Assembly (NCBI RefSeq): GCF_030445035.2
Contig: NC_080675.1
Coordinates: 70,138,544-70,202,543, forward strand
Direction: 5' to 3'
DNA length: 64,000 nucleotides
Source of the DNA: Dasypus novemcinctus
Taxonomy: Eukaryota; Chordata; Mammalia; Cingulata; Dasypodidae
Shown here: piece by piece, positions 1 through 12,654 of the stretch
Layout: every line of letters begins with the position of its first letter
Position numbering within the stretch: the stretch's first letter is position 1
Notes under the pieces: model-generated
The model's database searches: none
Told to the model about the DNA's origin: nothing
What the model saw: the letters and a program-made list of their open reading frames with translations, nothing else
Made by a program: the position numbers and the translations under genes

Positions 1-800
1 TACAGTGTGATACCATTTTACAACTTATAGAATGGCCATTATTTAAAATACAGGAAACTACAAGTGCTGGAAAGGATGTGAACAGGAACTTCTTCATTAT
101 TGGTGGGAATGTAGAATGGTGCAACCTCTGTGGATGACAGTTTTGGCAGTACCTCAAGAAGCTGAACATAGAACTACCATATGCTCAAGCAATCCTGTCA
201 CTAGGCATATACTCAGAAGAGCTGAAAGCAAGGATACATGAACTAATATTTGCATACTGATCACAATTGCTAAACTATGGAACCAGCCCAAATGTCCATC
301 AACTGATGAATGAATAAACAAAATGTGGTATATATATATATATATACAATGGAATAATATACAGCTGTAAAAAGAAATGAAATTAGAATGTATATGACAA
401 CATGGATGAACCAAATGTGCACAAAAAGACAAATATCGCATGGTCTTACTAATATTAATTAAATATGATGAGCAAACTCATGGAGGTAAACTCTAAACTA
501 TAGGTTACAAGAAAATAGAAAGTGGGTTCAAAATGGGAGATGATGTTTAATGTATGTAGCATTATTAATAAGGTTAATTGTAAAAGTGTGGAAATGAATA
601 GAGTTGAGAGTAACATGTCATGATGAGTATAAGTAACACTGTTGATTTACAAAAGTGATTGTGACTGGGTAGTATGTGGAAGTAAATGTCAACTGAAAGG
701 ATACTAGAGAATAACCCAGGGACTGTACAACATAGTGATCTTGGTGGGGGATGAAGACTGTGGTTAATAGTATAAGTATAAGCATGCTCTTCTTTTACAC
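1..800 (+). mobile_element. L1 LINE, 3' fragment (end of ORF2 plus 3' UTR)
   Basis: Carries the hallmark coding end of L1 ORF2: the text around 70-150 (aaaggatgtgaacagg, tggtgggaatgtagaatggt) and the paragraph ending in an (AT)n-interrupted segment at 331-350. From about 440 onward it aligns by eye with the 3' UTR of the nearly complete L1 at 53160-53510 of this window, including the segment on spontaneous order 'gggactg...aacacagtga'. It is therefore the same xenarthran L1 lineage. The left end runs off the window and the right end stops before a poly(A), so it is truncated on both sides. It has many stops and is not coding. Confidence 0.8.
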
Positions 801-1597
801 AGTGTGAGGAATTTGGAATTCTGGTTGGAGTTTATAATCCAGGATTGCATGAACCTTCTAAATTCCTCATACAATTTTGTATCTGTTTTAGGATTGGGAA
901 ATTCCTTAACTTTGCTCTTGAACGGGAGCTAAAAGTTACTGAGGGTGCCATACTGGCAGTCTCAGTCTCAGAAGGCCTAGCCTTATAGGGCATTTGCCAA
1001 ATTTTAGTAGTCAGGCAAAGAAGAATACAAGGAAGGAACATAAAGGGAAACAGTAGGATTAGGAGAGGCAGAAAAGGTAGCAATGTCCAGTCTAGTCTTT
1101 CCAGTCAGAGGATTATTAGACTTGATTTTTAGTTTTCTTAAGCTATCTGGAATCAGATACTCTTTTGACTGATTTGGCTTACCAATTAAAGAATACATTT
1201 CATTCTTTCTAGGGGATCTTCAGTAGGATTTGGAATTTCCTTGTTTGTGGCTTTTAGTTTAGCTTTACTTCAAGTAGTGTGGGTGATGAAAGCTGTTCCT
1301 GATCTTCCTTTATTAGGTATGACTTTAAAAGGGGTTAGGAGGGGTGGATCTGAAGAAGTTTCAGGGGACTTATAAAAGGGCAACTCCTAGTGGCTAGAAT
1401 AAATAGGAGGATGAAAGAAAGGGAGAGGAACAAGGCAGCCTCAGAAATTCAGAGGTTTCAGAGAGTTTTTTAAGCATAGTTGTGCATTTATTATAAATCT
1501 TTGTTTTTTCAATTTGGTATTTGTTTCTAGAGGAGAAGCAATTTTGGAATTTGTTAGGCAATTGGAAGTGTCCTAGTAACTAATTAAAAAAAAAATG
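801..1597. other. No gene; unassigned AT-rich DNA
   Basis: No convincing ORF, exon or RNA gene. The style of the sequence (short purine-rich clauses, one weak AATAAA at about 1398-1410) could be an old endogenous-retrovirus interior or just unique DNA. I could not place it. Confidence 0.4.
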
Positions 1598-1603
1598 ATA
1601 TCC

Positions 1604-2150
1604 TGTAGGGTGGCACTGTGTGGGAGCGGGGCGACAGCAAGGGTCAGCTCGTCTCCAGGCGCCGGTGCGAGTCGGACCCGGGTGGCGGGAACGGCCGTTA
1701 AGGCCCTCCGCTTGGGGTTTGGGCGTACTGCCCGCCCCTCTGCCCAGCTGCACCCGCTTCCCCCTCGGTGGCCTAACCCCGCCTCTCCCCCGAGGGCCAC
1801 CGCCGCGCCATGACAGCCCCGCCTCGCTGCCCCCGAGAACCCTGGCTACCCCGTCTTCTGCCCGCAACCAGTGATGCACCCCTGCACGAACCTATCAGCC
1901 GTCTGCCGCCCCCTGGCCATGCCCCCTGCCCCTCCCCCGTCTTCGCCCTATATTAACTGCTGTACTTCCTGAATAAATCAGACTTGCGCATAGATCCTGG
2001 TCTCCTCGGTAGTCTTCTTCCTACCGCGCGTCCTCTGCACCTTGCCGGCCCTGGAGCGCCTTCTCGGAAGGCCCCTCCGTGTGTTGCAGCCCTCCGCCCG
2101 AGCCCACACCGCCCCTGCAGTGGCCCTCCGGGCGAGCCCACACTGCGACA
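1604..2150 (+). mobile_element. Solo LTR of an endogenous retrovirus (547 bp, 6-bp TSD)
   Basis: The element begins TGTAGGGTGG and ends CACTGCGACA, giving the TG...CA termini of a retroviral LTR. It is bounded by identical 6-bp direct repeats ATATCC at 1598-1603 and 2151-2156. A TATA-like CTATATTA at 1948-1955 and a poly(A) signal AATAAA at 1972-1977 set the plus orientation. U3 would be about 1604-1975, with a short R and a GC-rich U5. GC content and CpG density are far above the surroundings, which suggests a fairly recent arrival or little methylation-driven decay. A 6-bp duplication is usual for class II (beta-like, ERVK) elements; that assignment is inference. No internal retroviral genes flank it, so it is a solo LTR left by recombination. 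Confidence 0.85.
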
Positions 2151-2156
2151 ATATCC

Positions 2157-3339
2157 CATCCAGGTTGTTTGATTTCATAGTCCCTATTCTCTAATTTTGC
2201 AAGCAAACACACTGATTTGGACATATCAAAAGAGCCTCATTATTGCCATTGTAACTTGAGATTGTCTCTAGTATGCCAGGTCCAGTGAGACAAGAATTTA
2301 CATGAGGTAGGACCATAATTTTTATACATGAAACCAGCTGGTGTGCTAGATAGTGGTGCACTGTTGGAACTTTTAGAAGTAGATCCCAGTTTTAATTAGT
2401 TCCACTAAAATCAATTTACTTTGTCTCTTAAAGGCATCTTTCCACTGAAAAGAACTCAATACCAAAATTGGAGTCCTAAAATCCAGCTTTCCTTATATGC
2501 CAAAAGGGTGATCCAAAGGATTGCTACCACCAGCCCAAGTCAGAACAATGAAAGTTCAAATGCTCCTTACCAGAAGACATCCAAAGAAAGGCCAGAACCT
2601 CAACTAAAAAGTGGGTATGGAACCAAGAGAACTAACAGAAAGCCACGGCCATAGGGGAGACAAAAAAGAGCAAGGGGCTCTAATAGTTACCGTGCTCGAA
2701 TTCAGGGGTGTCTCCAGAGTCAGGCTTGTGACCACTTTGGATCCCTCTTCTGACAGCAGGTAATGTCGACTAACAAATAACTGATTGACCTGCAAGGCAG
2801 CAAAGGTGCTTATTTAGCAACCCAAATTGTGTTTTGTTTGGGGCTTCCAAACAAGCGTTTTTTTAAATAAAAATATTGCATACATTGTTAGTAAAGAATT
2901 ATGATTGGTGGCTATTTGGGGATTACCAAACATCCTTCAGATTAGGCAGTTTACTGGATTTTTAAAAATTATTTTGTTGTTTGTTCATGGGATCCAGATG
3001 GCCTCAGAAACATCGTTGCTCTTGGTTTTGCATACCTTAACAGTGCATGCTATCTGACTGAGATGTGCATAAGACTAACTTCCTGAATGGTCTCCCAACT
3101 GCATTTTAAATCTCTTAGCCATAGTAACTCCATTTTATCTGTTTTCTAAAAGTTATTGTTGATTTAAAGGTGTTATCTGGAGTAGATTGTTATGTAGCAA
3201 TGGTTAATCAGAACACTATATATTTTCTATCTGTTCATATCTTTTATAATAGTTTTAATTACAACAGAGAAAAGTTTATAAATCATAAAAAATAATAAAT
3301 GGATTTCAAAAATTGATTAAACCCATTTGATGAGCATAT
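2157..3339. other. No gene; unassigned
   Basis: The piece 2200-2830 has moderately balanced composition and may be an old repeat into which the solo LTR inserted. The rest is AT-rich. A 77-codon open frame at 2421-2654 has no start context, splice sites or family resemblance that I can see. Confidence 0.4.
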
Positions 3340-4645
3340 AGAGCTAGAAATGGAATATTATCAGCATTCCAGAACTCTTCCAGTGCTCTCATATCATATT
3401 TATATTCCCCAAGGATAACTGCTACCCTTATATATAATACCAATTAATATTGCCTGTTTATAACTTCATATAAAAAAATACACTATCACACTTTATGTTT
3501 CACTTCTTTCCTACAGCAATGTTTATGAGATTGATATATATTTCTGCCTGATGTTTTAGTGCTTTTAGATAAAATGTTTTATAGTATATAATAGTTCGTA
3601 TGCAACATTTTATAAGACCATTCTACACTTGTTGGTTATTTGGGTAGTATATAGTTTGAGAATACTGCAAATAGGTCTCCTATGAACATTCTTGGACATG
3701 TCTTTTAGTGAATATATTCTCTATTGACTTATACTTAGGAGTAAATTGTGTCGGTTTAGTAGTACTCCCAAAATGTTTTCCATACAAACTAGTATGCACA
3801 TTTATCATCAGTTTTTTAAAATTCTGGTTGTATCTCATGCTCACTTATATTTATAATATTTATTCCTTTTAACTTTAATCATTTTGGGAGATATGCTCTG
3901 TATTGCATTGTGGTTTTAATTTGCATTTTCCTAATGACTAATAATGTTGAGCACCTTTTCAAAGGCTGATTTTCCATTTGAATATCCTGTTCAAGTGCCT
4001 TTTCAAGTCTTTTATTATTTTTTCATATTGTCTTTTTCTTATTGATTTATATGATTTTTTTAATGTTATGGTTTTTAAATTCTTGTTAGATATATGTCTT
4101 GTAAAGATCTAAAAATCCCATTAGATAACTTTTAAAATATTAACATATTTAAATAGTATTTTCATAACCAGAAGTTTTATATTTTATATATTTGCAAGCA
4201 ACTTATCTCTTTTCCCTTTATAATTTTGTTTTTATATCTAGTTTGAAAAATCCTACATCAAAGTCTACTTTTTACTAAATTGACTTCTATAAGACTTATT
4301 TTTATTTTTTCCATTAGCTATAGAATCCATTTGTTATATGCCAAGAGTAGGAGTTATATATGTATATATCATTTATTTATATTAAGTAACAATATTTATC
4401 CTATCATACCTATATAAAATTTTCTTGTTTCTTCCATATGGAATCCAATTATCCAGGAATATTTACTGAAAAGACCACCCTTTCCCTACTTCACAGATTC
4501 TGATTCTCTGTGAAGATTCTTTATGTTTCTTTTATTTTTCAAAGTTTCTTTGTATTTTTCACATATATTATTTATAATTATTTAAAGTTAATTTTCTGTA
4601 ATCTTCTGTTTTTTTAATAGCTGCCAGTCTAATGGGTGTAAGACG
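3340..4645 (-). mobile_element. L1M-type LINE fragment, antisense
   Basis: Reads in the plus direction like the reverse complement of a mammalian L1 3' UTR and ORF2 end. Diagnostic pieces are 'cctatgaacattcttggaca' near 3680, 'cccaaaatgttttccata' near 3768 and 'gtggttttaatttgcatttt' near 3910. This is the classic order of an antisense ORF2 carboxy end. It is heavily diverged, with no open frame. The downstream boundary is the start of the family X copy. Confidence 0.75.
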
Positions 4646-5380
4646 GTTTAACTGAACCTGTGATTAGTGCTGGGGTTTGTGTATGTTCAGGAGATTTGAA
4701 TCTCAGGACTGTTCATGGGCCAGCTGGACCCTTTGCCTCAGCAGAGTCACAACACCTACTCTCCAGTTCATTGGATTTACCCAGGAGGTGAGCGTGGTCA
4801 ACAACCACACCAGGGAACTGAGAGTGTCTAAAACTGCAAGCAGGAGAATCACATCCATCAGCCATGTGGGATCTAAGCTCCCTCTCAAATTAGAGGTGGA
4901 GTGAACATCGCCATTCCAGGGTCCACAGGATATAATATGGATTGGAGTGGACTTGCTGGTATTCTACTATAGAATTGTTGTGACTCTAGCAATGGAAGAA
5001 ATTGTATCATTGGTGTGGAGACAGCGGACACGGAAGTTGCTGAGGGCAGGGAGGGGGGGGAAGAGATGTGAAATGGGGCATTTTTGGGACTTGGTGTCCT
5101 GAATGATGCAGGACGTTGTATATTCTGCCATAACCCAATGGAAGGACTGGGGGAGGGTGTGAACTTCAATGTAAACTTTGGTCCAAGTGGTGTGGCAGTG
5201 CTCCAGGTAGAATTCAACAAATGCAATGAATGTGCCTTACTGATGAAAGGGGATGTTGATGTGGGAGGAGTGGAGGTAGGGTGGGAAATGGGGTATATGG
5301 GAACCTCTTATGTTTTTTAATGTAACTTTTGTGTGATCTATTTATCTTTTTAAAAAACAGACAATTAAAAAAATAAATAA
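4646..5380 (+). mobile_element. Family X retroposon copy 1 (3' part)
   Basis: Shares its sequence with four other places in the window (14904-15694, 22798-23335, 27535-30965 split, 55460-57015). It starts inside the family at the segment also seen at about 30815 (gtgattagtgctgggg) and runs to the A-rich 3' terminus (tgtgatctatttatcttttt) followed by an A/T-rich tail. The ORFs of 78 and 113 codons here are in this repeat and recur only as broken frames in the other copies. I do not recognise a published name; the A-rich end indicates LINE-driven retroposition. Confidence 0.75.
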
Positions 5381-6665
5381 AATTAATTTTCGGTTACCTG
5401 CAAAGTCTTTTCATCTTACCTCTTTTCCTCTTGTTTATCAGTCACATGGTCCTATGTCTTTGAATGTCTATTTTCATTAGTTTTTATTGCATATAGAACA
5501 ACAACTAAAACAAAATCTATAGAAACATCAGATCATGTTAACTTCCTCTGTGGGAGTCACTTTTTTTCCCCTAGAAGATAGAAGACAAAATTTGGGTGAT
5601 GATCACTTTAATACACTTGGACTGAACTTGTTCTATGATGGATTGCTGTTTTTGAAAGACTGACCATACCCCTATTTTAGCCTGATTCCTATCATTTGGC
5701 TCTTCAGGACCTTCATTTTAGATTCTGACAAGTCTTTGACTCACTCTTCAGAAATGAAAGACAGTGGATATTTCAACTCTATTTTACAGTGCTGCTAGTC
5801 CTTTTTCAGTCTCTTGCTCCATTCTGCATCAGAATTTGGAAAATGTCTTGAGGGGAAGAATAGAATCTTCTATCCATAAGTGAACAGCAACATTTCATTT
5901 GAGTCCTTGGCCCCAGTAGCAGTTCTCTTGCCAGGGACCAAGTCTGGATTCTCAGTTGCTAGTAGTTTACAGACAGCCATATGCTTCTAAGGAATTAACA
6001 ATTGGAAATTGTCAACATTGTTAGTATTTATTCACCTCTTCCTGTTCCTATTCTTTTCCCTACACATTAATAGTCCGAAGCAAATTTCACTCTGATTTTG
6101 AGAGGTTTTAGCTCTCTGCCACTGAGTGTCAAAAGTTGCCTGGTATCATTGTGAGCTCTTGGGTACAAACATGTTTACTACACTTGACCCAGAAGCAGTA
6201 GACCTTTGTCTCAGACTGCAGAGTGGTAGGGTTCCTTGGACTTTCCTAAGTGGGAGGAAGTTTCTGCTCTGCATGGAAGAAAGAACCAAGGCACAAGCAA
6301 GTTTTGCCCCTATCCCCGGGTAGCGGATGATCACCACCTAAAATGTGCACTGCTGCTCAGTCCTCATTCTTTCTCATGAACAACCAGTAGAAGCCTGTGT
6401 AAAACAGCTGGCAAGTGAAGACTCTCCTGGGTCTGTATTACTTAGAATTCTAAACTGTCATGATAGCTCACACTTGACCTTTAAAAATTCATTAAATTTC
6501 TGTTTTCTCCTTACATGCTTCGATGGCTGCTATTTTTTTACATGCTTTTCCAAAAGCAAAACAATCTCTGCGTTCTGTCTTTTCTGTGAAAAGCTCATCA
6601 CCCTTTGGAATTCATTTAAACTTGGTATCTTGTTACATGAGGTCTCTGGTGGACTCAAAAATATG
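5381..6665. other. No gene; unassigned
   Basis: About 1.3 kb of ordinary AT-rich DNA. Open frames of 65-108 codons (6126-6671) lack splice-site support and show no family features beyond chance hydrophobic stretches. Confidence 0.4.
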
Positions 6666-7185
6666 TTATGATTTTTAGATTACCTGGCTTTTCCTTATTG
6701 TTAGTTAAGTAGAAATGTTTTCTTATGTGTTTCACCATCAAAATCAGAAGCAGAATTTCTTGTCAAATATAGCTGAAGTCTTTTGAGATAATTTGTTTTT
6801 TCTCCTTTAGATTGTTCAATAGGTTAATTAGGATATTCCTTTGGTTTTTCTTCATTAAATTATTGATATGATTGATTTTATAAAAATAACAGTTTTTTTA
6901 TATCCTGGATAAATACAGTTTTAAAATTATTCATTTATTAAATTTTGTTTTATTCAGGATTTTATTTTAGGGGCTATTGGCCCATAGTTTTCTATTGTTA
7001 AAGATCTTTGTCTAAAATCGTATTTTTTCACCTGCATTGTGTTTTACAGATTAATATAAAAAGCTTTTCTTTTGATTAGATATATTCAAAATATTCTTTT
7101 ATAATTGTATTTGCATTTTCAGAAGAGAATATCTGTAATTTTATAAGATTCATAATGAAATCTTTGATAGATAAAAGCTTAAAAG
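6666..7185 (-). mobile_element. L1M ORF2 fragment, antisense
   Basis: Matches by eye the reverse complement of L1 ORF2 reverse-transcriptase coding DNA: 'tttttctcctttagattgtt' near 6800, followed by 'attgatatgattgatttta' and 'ggctattggcccatagtttt' near 6972. It is strongly decayed with many stops. Confidence 0.65.
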
Positions 7186-7394
7186 TTACTAGACAAACTT
7201 AAAGGTTTTGAGAAAATTACTAATAATAGTAGAAATGAAATCTGATAATCTAGCATTACAGTTTTGTGGGGCTTAGAACATTCACTCCTGGATGAAATAT
7301 TTAATTTATCTGTATTATATTGTAATAATTTGAAATTGTTTATGAATTCCAAAAATAGATATTGGATTATGTTTGTAAACTGTTCTGTCCCTCT

Positions 7395-7940
7395 TGGCAT
7401 ATTAGATTATATTGGATTTGAGGTTTCATTTTTATTTGTTTAAATGATGATTAAGGCTTTGATTGGGCCATGTCAGAAAGATGGTGAATCCCCACCCCCT
7501 TGGTGAGTGGGGACTTACAGAGAAACTGCATTGTGGAAAAGGGAGTTTAGAGTTTGCTGGAGCCAGGAAGTAAATACACAGGAGAACACAGAGGAATAAA
7601 GATGGCTCCGTAGACACGGCTGAGGACCCAGGAAGAGAGAGAGAGCCTGATAGTCTACAAATGACCTTGTGGAGAGACTAGAGCATTTCGAAGCCTGGAG
7701 AGAAATGAGCCCGGGAGAGAGATGAAACTTATCCCAGCCTACAGCTGATATTGGAAGAAGCTGGGATCACAAAGCCTTAAGAGGAAGAAGCAGCCTGAAC
7801 CCTGCAGACATTGGCAGTCATCTTGCTCCAACACATGGCAAAAAAGACTTTAGTGAGGGAAGTAACTTATGCTTTATGGCCTGGTAACTTTAAGTTTCTA
7901 CTCCAAATAAATACCCTTTATAAAAGCCAACAGACCTCCA
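7395..7940 (+). mobile_element. Xenarthran LTR-like element
   Basis: Purine-rich body with 'ggactttagtgagggaagta'-type text near 7845. A poly(A) signal AATAAA at 7906-7911 is followed by 'tataaaagccaacag', the same 3' layout as in the copies at 22116-22531 and 25854-26505 ('aataaatccccat...taaaagccaac'). The 3' terminus after 'ccaacag' is missing, so I could not identify a target duplication. It is non-coding. Confidence 0.55.
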
Positions 7941-9777
7941 TTCATGCCAGACCTGTTTGGGCCCAGAAATCATTTGTCAGAGCTCCCTGTCTGACTGCCC
8001 CATCAGGACACTGAAATGCCTGATTTGCCTCATTTGGAAACACTGACAGTTGGAGCAAGAACAACATTGACAATTACAGCATTGATATCAGTAATAATAA
8101 TGAATCATGTTTTCTGCATGGTTGATACCCCTTTCATACTAATATCATTTGGCTTTAAATCTTTTTACCTAGAGATAGGGCATTGCTTGCAAATACAGGG
8201 TTTTGGACATTTGTAAAGAAGAGGGTAATTATGAACAAAACCGACATAACAATGACCTGGTACTTTATCAATCACCATTTCTTTTTCTTTTTTTTTTTCA
8301 CCCCATTATAATCTATATGCTATTTAGAATGTTAAAGAACTAGTCTCTCTGAAAACAGTAGCTCAGATGAATTGATCCTGTCAATGTTATTAGTTCCATG
8401 ATTTTGGAATTCTGTGAAGAGTTGGGTAGTATTAATTATAGTACTTCTCCTGATTACCTGATTGCTTTAAATGATAAGATTTCATGTAGCAAGTTTCCAC
8501 TTTGTGTAAAGATAGTTAAATGTGTTCAGTTCTATGGAATGAGGAAAAGAGAAGGCACACTAAAAGCTGCTGATTCCTCTGCGTGCGTTGGACCCTTGGT
8601 GTCCCCACTACAGAGTTGAAGAAAAGATTTTAAAAAAAGAAGAACAAGGAGTCAAAAAAGGCCATGAAAAAAGTAATAATTATCACTGGCATATCTATCT
8701 GTTTAACACATAAATTATAGTCTTTCTGAGGAGGGGACATTAGTAGAGGTAGGAATTTTTTGTTTGCTTATAGAACTGCAGCTATAGTTTTAAAATGATG
8801 GGGAGCTGAGTTCTTATATCTGAAGTAGACATATCCAGTCTGAAATATAAAAAGAGTTTCTGAAGTAAATAACTTTTATTTAAATTAGAGAGCAGATTTG
8901 AAAGGTTTTAAAGTTAACAGAAGAAAAATCACTAGTGTTAGGGTCTGTGCCTAATCTGTCTGTAAAAAAACATGAACGATGATGAAAAATTATACTTATT
9001 GTAGCCCATGGAAGCATCTGGCATGGAGATTAAACCACTACTTTATTATATCTTATTTCTTGAAAAAAAAAAAAGTGAACTTAATTTTGAAAAGGTAACT
9101 TTATAGCCAAAATACAATATTCTGGATAAATCAATTTAAGCATAAAATAATGACACACCATGACCCTATTTTCATAGGAAACCTAACAGAGGAGAGCGTT
9201 TGCATATTTTTAAAAGATTGGAATTAACTTTTTTATTTTGGAATACTGTAATTTTAAGCACAACTCTCTGAACCTCGGCTGGGCATAGACATTTTAAAAG
9301 AAGTATAAAAGTTACTTGAATCAATCCTAGATAAAACAAGTTTTGATGCCAAACTTTTTTCATAATAATCTTGTTGGAGTTTCAAACATGATTGGTATGT
9401 TACTTTCTTGATTATCTATTTCCTGCATTTTAAAGGGAAGAGTGTTTACAATTGTACTTGCTGGATTTTTGATCCAGTCAATCTTCAGAATACAGTAAAA
9501 ATTACAAGAGAAATGTAAGCCTTTATTTTCATTAGTTTCATGCAGTGTCTCCTTTATGGAAACTGCTCAGATGATAGTAAGTGAAGAGATTACTTTACCA
9601 ACAAGTTAATAAAATATAGTCTCTGGAATATGTTATCATAGAAATAAAACCATCTAATGAATTATTTTCATAATTTAATTTGCTTCCATAGTTACGGTGT
9701 TACTTTAGAAAAGTCACTTAACTTACCTCAAACTTTATTTATACCTGAAAAACTAAAATAATGATTCTTATAATGCT
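7941..9777. other. No gene; unassigned AT-rich DNA
   Basis: No exon, RNA gene or recognisable repeat. Contains homopolymer runs only (T-rich at 8280-8300, A12 at 9063). Confidence 0.4.
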
Positions 9778-9955
9778 TTATTAACATTTATTGACAATTT
9801 CTATTTGATAGGCATTGTGCTATATATAAATTACTTAATTTAATATTCACATGAAGCCTATAAGGTGGATACTATCATTATTTCTTTTTCATAAGTGAGA
9901 TAACTAAGGCACTGAGTTGAAGCAATTAGGCAGAAGTCACACAGTGATTTGATTT
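9778..9955 (-). repeat. MIR SINE, antisense
   Basis: Follows the reverse complement of the MIR consensus: an element of increasing 'tattgacaatttctatttgataggcattgtgctat', then 'aagcctataaggtggatact', 'ataagtgagataactaaggc' and 'cagaagtcacacagtgattt'. The order and spacing agree with MIR over about 170 bp. Old tRNA-derived SINE, shared by all mammals. Confidence 0.75.
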
Positions 9956-11459
9956 TGATTTAATTAATTTAAGGTCATTAATATAAACATTTTAAGATTT
10001 GTTTTGCTAGTTCTGACATCTAATTTATTGCATAGCAATTCCAGTCTTTTTTCTTGAGGATGTGTTAAATTTTCTTTTCTTTGTATTGGGTACTTCAGAT
10101 TGTTTCCTGACTGTTATGAGTGTGAATATGTTTCATGAATGCATACTTATGGGTCAGACAAAGATGTTAGGGTATTCCCTCTATGAATTCCAGGATCTCC
10201 TGCTCTTGTTAGGAACTTTGTTTTCCTCAGCTTAATTTGTCTGGATTCCCAGAACAGAAAGATTGCCTTTCATTTGTGCGTTTCTTAGTTTCATTATCAC
10301 CCTAAAAGTTTCCTGAATACACTGTATCAGTTGTCTTTAGTTTGAGGGTAAAAGGCATAAAGACAAGAATTTCCATTGTACAGCCCCTTCCTCCATTCTA
10401 CCAATGTGTTCTTCCAACCAGTGTGCATCCAGTTCTGCTTCTGTTCACTCTTTGGTGCCTTTAGATGTTTGCTTTCTAAAGTTGTGTCCAGTATTTATAA
10501 TCATTTTTAATAAAAGGAATCATCCAGTGGGGTCTTAGTCTCTAATTGCCAGAAGCAGAGAAAGAACTGAATATTTTAAAATCATAAATTGTCAGGTCAT
10601 TCTCATTTAACAAATAAGATTTTTTAAAAAATCTCTAATTTTACAAAAAGTATGTAAATTTTACATAATTTTCTAGATTGATGGTCATCATAAATTGCAC
10701 TTTAATAATTATCTTTCAACCATCCTTCTTTATTTGAAAACTGTAAATTTTATACTGTCTCAAAATGAAGTTTTATTAGAAATCCTAAAGTTATAAGAAT
10801 TCTGATAATGATTGTTCTCTATTAAAAGTGAAATTAAATATTTCTAACTACTTATGAATGAAACACAAATACTATTAAATTTAAAGGCATACATCAACTC
10901 TCCAAAAATATATTTCTTCAAGGCTATATTATGGTAAAGTGATTGCACTTCTATGTTACTTTGCCCTCTAAACTGAGTCTTGGATCTATTTCTATCTTAA
11001 AATAATCTCTTTTATAACCTTTGGTTTTAAATTTCTTTCCAAAGGGGTAAATCTCATATCATCTCTCAAATTTAGAAAGTTCCAGATTAAATGATTATTC
11101 TTTGGTATCTTTTTGTCCTTTTTTAGATTTATATTGCATGCACAGGTTTATTCTTACAAGCAAAGGAGAATCAAACATATATGAAATGATAATTAAAAAT
11201 GAATTTTCCCTTGATAAAGATTTCCATATTGATCATATTGCAATTATTTCATGAATATCTTAGTCTTACTTTAATACTTTTCAAAATTAGTCAAACTCAG
11301 TTTTCTTTTACTTTAAATAAAATTAGTTTTCTTCTTATAATTGTTTAAATTAATATTGCTAATGTTTTTAACTACCCTTACATTAAAGTCCATTACTGAA
11401 GGTAGCAATTGGTATTTTCTTTTTGCTTTTGTATAGTTTTAACTAAAACTGTTTTTAAA
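9956..11459. other. No gene; probable decayed L1 DNA in part
   Basis: 9960-10100 may be an antisense L1M 3' region, but the match is too weak to call. The remainder to 11459 is AT-rich with no open frame or splice pattern. Confidence 0.35.
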
Positions 11460-12470
11460 TTCTCATTTCTTTGACTGATCAGAGGCACATTTTCCCATCA
11501 GGTTATCCAAGTCTGCCTTATTATAATTTTTAACTCTTTCTGAAATTTCCCAATACACATATTTCTTTAACCATTTATCTACTGATGAATATTTAGGTTA
11601 ATTTCGATGGATGTAGGATGACCAAATACCTGAAATAACTTGTTTCTCTCCCTGTTGCTAGGATACAAAGAAAAGAATTGTATATAAATCAGAAGGTAAT
11701 GAGATGCAGCCCTCTCTTTGTGCCACTTTCGGTGGTTAGGAATATCCTGTTGAAGCAATGAAGTATAAAAACCAGCTTCAACCAGTTGGTTGAACCTGCA
11801 CAGAAGCAGCCCCTTGTCCTCACTTCAACTTGCTTAATTAACATAGTAAAATTCCCACCCAGGGGTGGAATTGTCTGCCCCTTTTTTGATCATGCAGTGT
11901 ATGTGCAAGTATGATTTCCTGAACGTATTAATCATACAATTATATAACCAGCTATGTGTGTTCATACATATGCATAAAAACTAATGCATAATCAAAGCAA
12001 ATGCTACGTAATAACTTGGGTATTTAAGCAAAAGTGAAACTGCAGCACAGGGATTTGGGTCTGAGTCACTTTAGACTGGCCTGGGCTCTTACCTTTGCAG
12101 ACGTAATAAATGTGAGTTTGCCTAATTCTGGTGTTGAAGTTTTCTTCATGTCATCTCTGGTTATCCATAAAAGGCCCTGCCGTGAGACCTAACAATTTCA
12201 GTATTTGTTTTCTAATACAAACACTTCATTGAACATCCTTTTGCATGTAATTTTAAGCATTTGTGTTAATGCTGTGTATCTATAGGTTTTCCACATTGCA
12301 AAAACCATCAATTCTTAGGAATGCCAGGAAAATATATTAAATTTGATCAATAATCTTTTCCTGAAATACCGTCCTAATTTGCCTACAGGTTATTATAAAC
12401 CCATGGTTTTCTAATTTTTCATTAGTCATCAATTCTTATTAATCTTTGGTGATTTCTCCTCATCACATCA
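11460..12470 (-). mobile_element. L1M fragment, antisense, split by an LTR
   Basis: Two halves, 11460-11605 and 12195-12470, read continuously as an antisense L1 when the LTR between them is removed. The left half ends with 'ctactgatgaatatttaggtt' and the right half continues with 'acacttcattgaacatcctt' and 'tgctgtgtatctatagg'. This order is standard for the reverse complement of an L1M ORF2 end or 3' UTR. Confidence 0.65.
11606..12194 (+). mobile_element. Solo LTR-like element (589 bp) inside an L1M
   Basis: Flanked by the 5-bp direct repeat ATTTC at 11601-11605 and 12195-12199. A TATA-like 'agtataaaaacc' near 11762 and a poly(A) signal AATAAA at 12105-12110 give the plus orientation. The 3' end is ...CTAACA. 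The first bases (GATGG) do not begin with TG, so the start is either mutated or off by a base or two. The 5-bp duplication suits ERVL/MaLR or gamma-like elements. The flanking L1M sequence rejoins across it, which is the strongest support. Confidence 0.7.
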
Positions 12471-12654
12471 CTAAATATTGGCATATTCCAGGGTCCTTGT
12501 ATGACTTCTTTTCTCTATGCTTTACTGAAAATTCAGTTACTAATGACTGGTATTGTAGACTCCCATTATCTATTTCTCTGGCCTCAATTTTTCCCCTTAA
12601 GGCAGATCAAAATATTCAACCACAAATTTTAAGTCTCTTCTTAGAAGACTGATA

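Noticed and set aside
1573..2178. Cluster of overlapping GC-rich open frames of 60-99 codons on both strands
   Set aside because: They lie inside the solo LTR, where GC richness removes stop codons. None has a start context, domain or conservation signal.
4885..5226. 113-codon minus-strand frame
   Set aside because: Antisense to a family X copy; not conserved as an open frame in the other copies.
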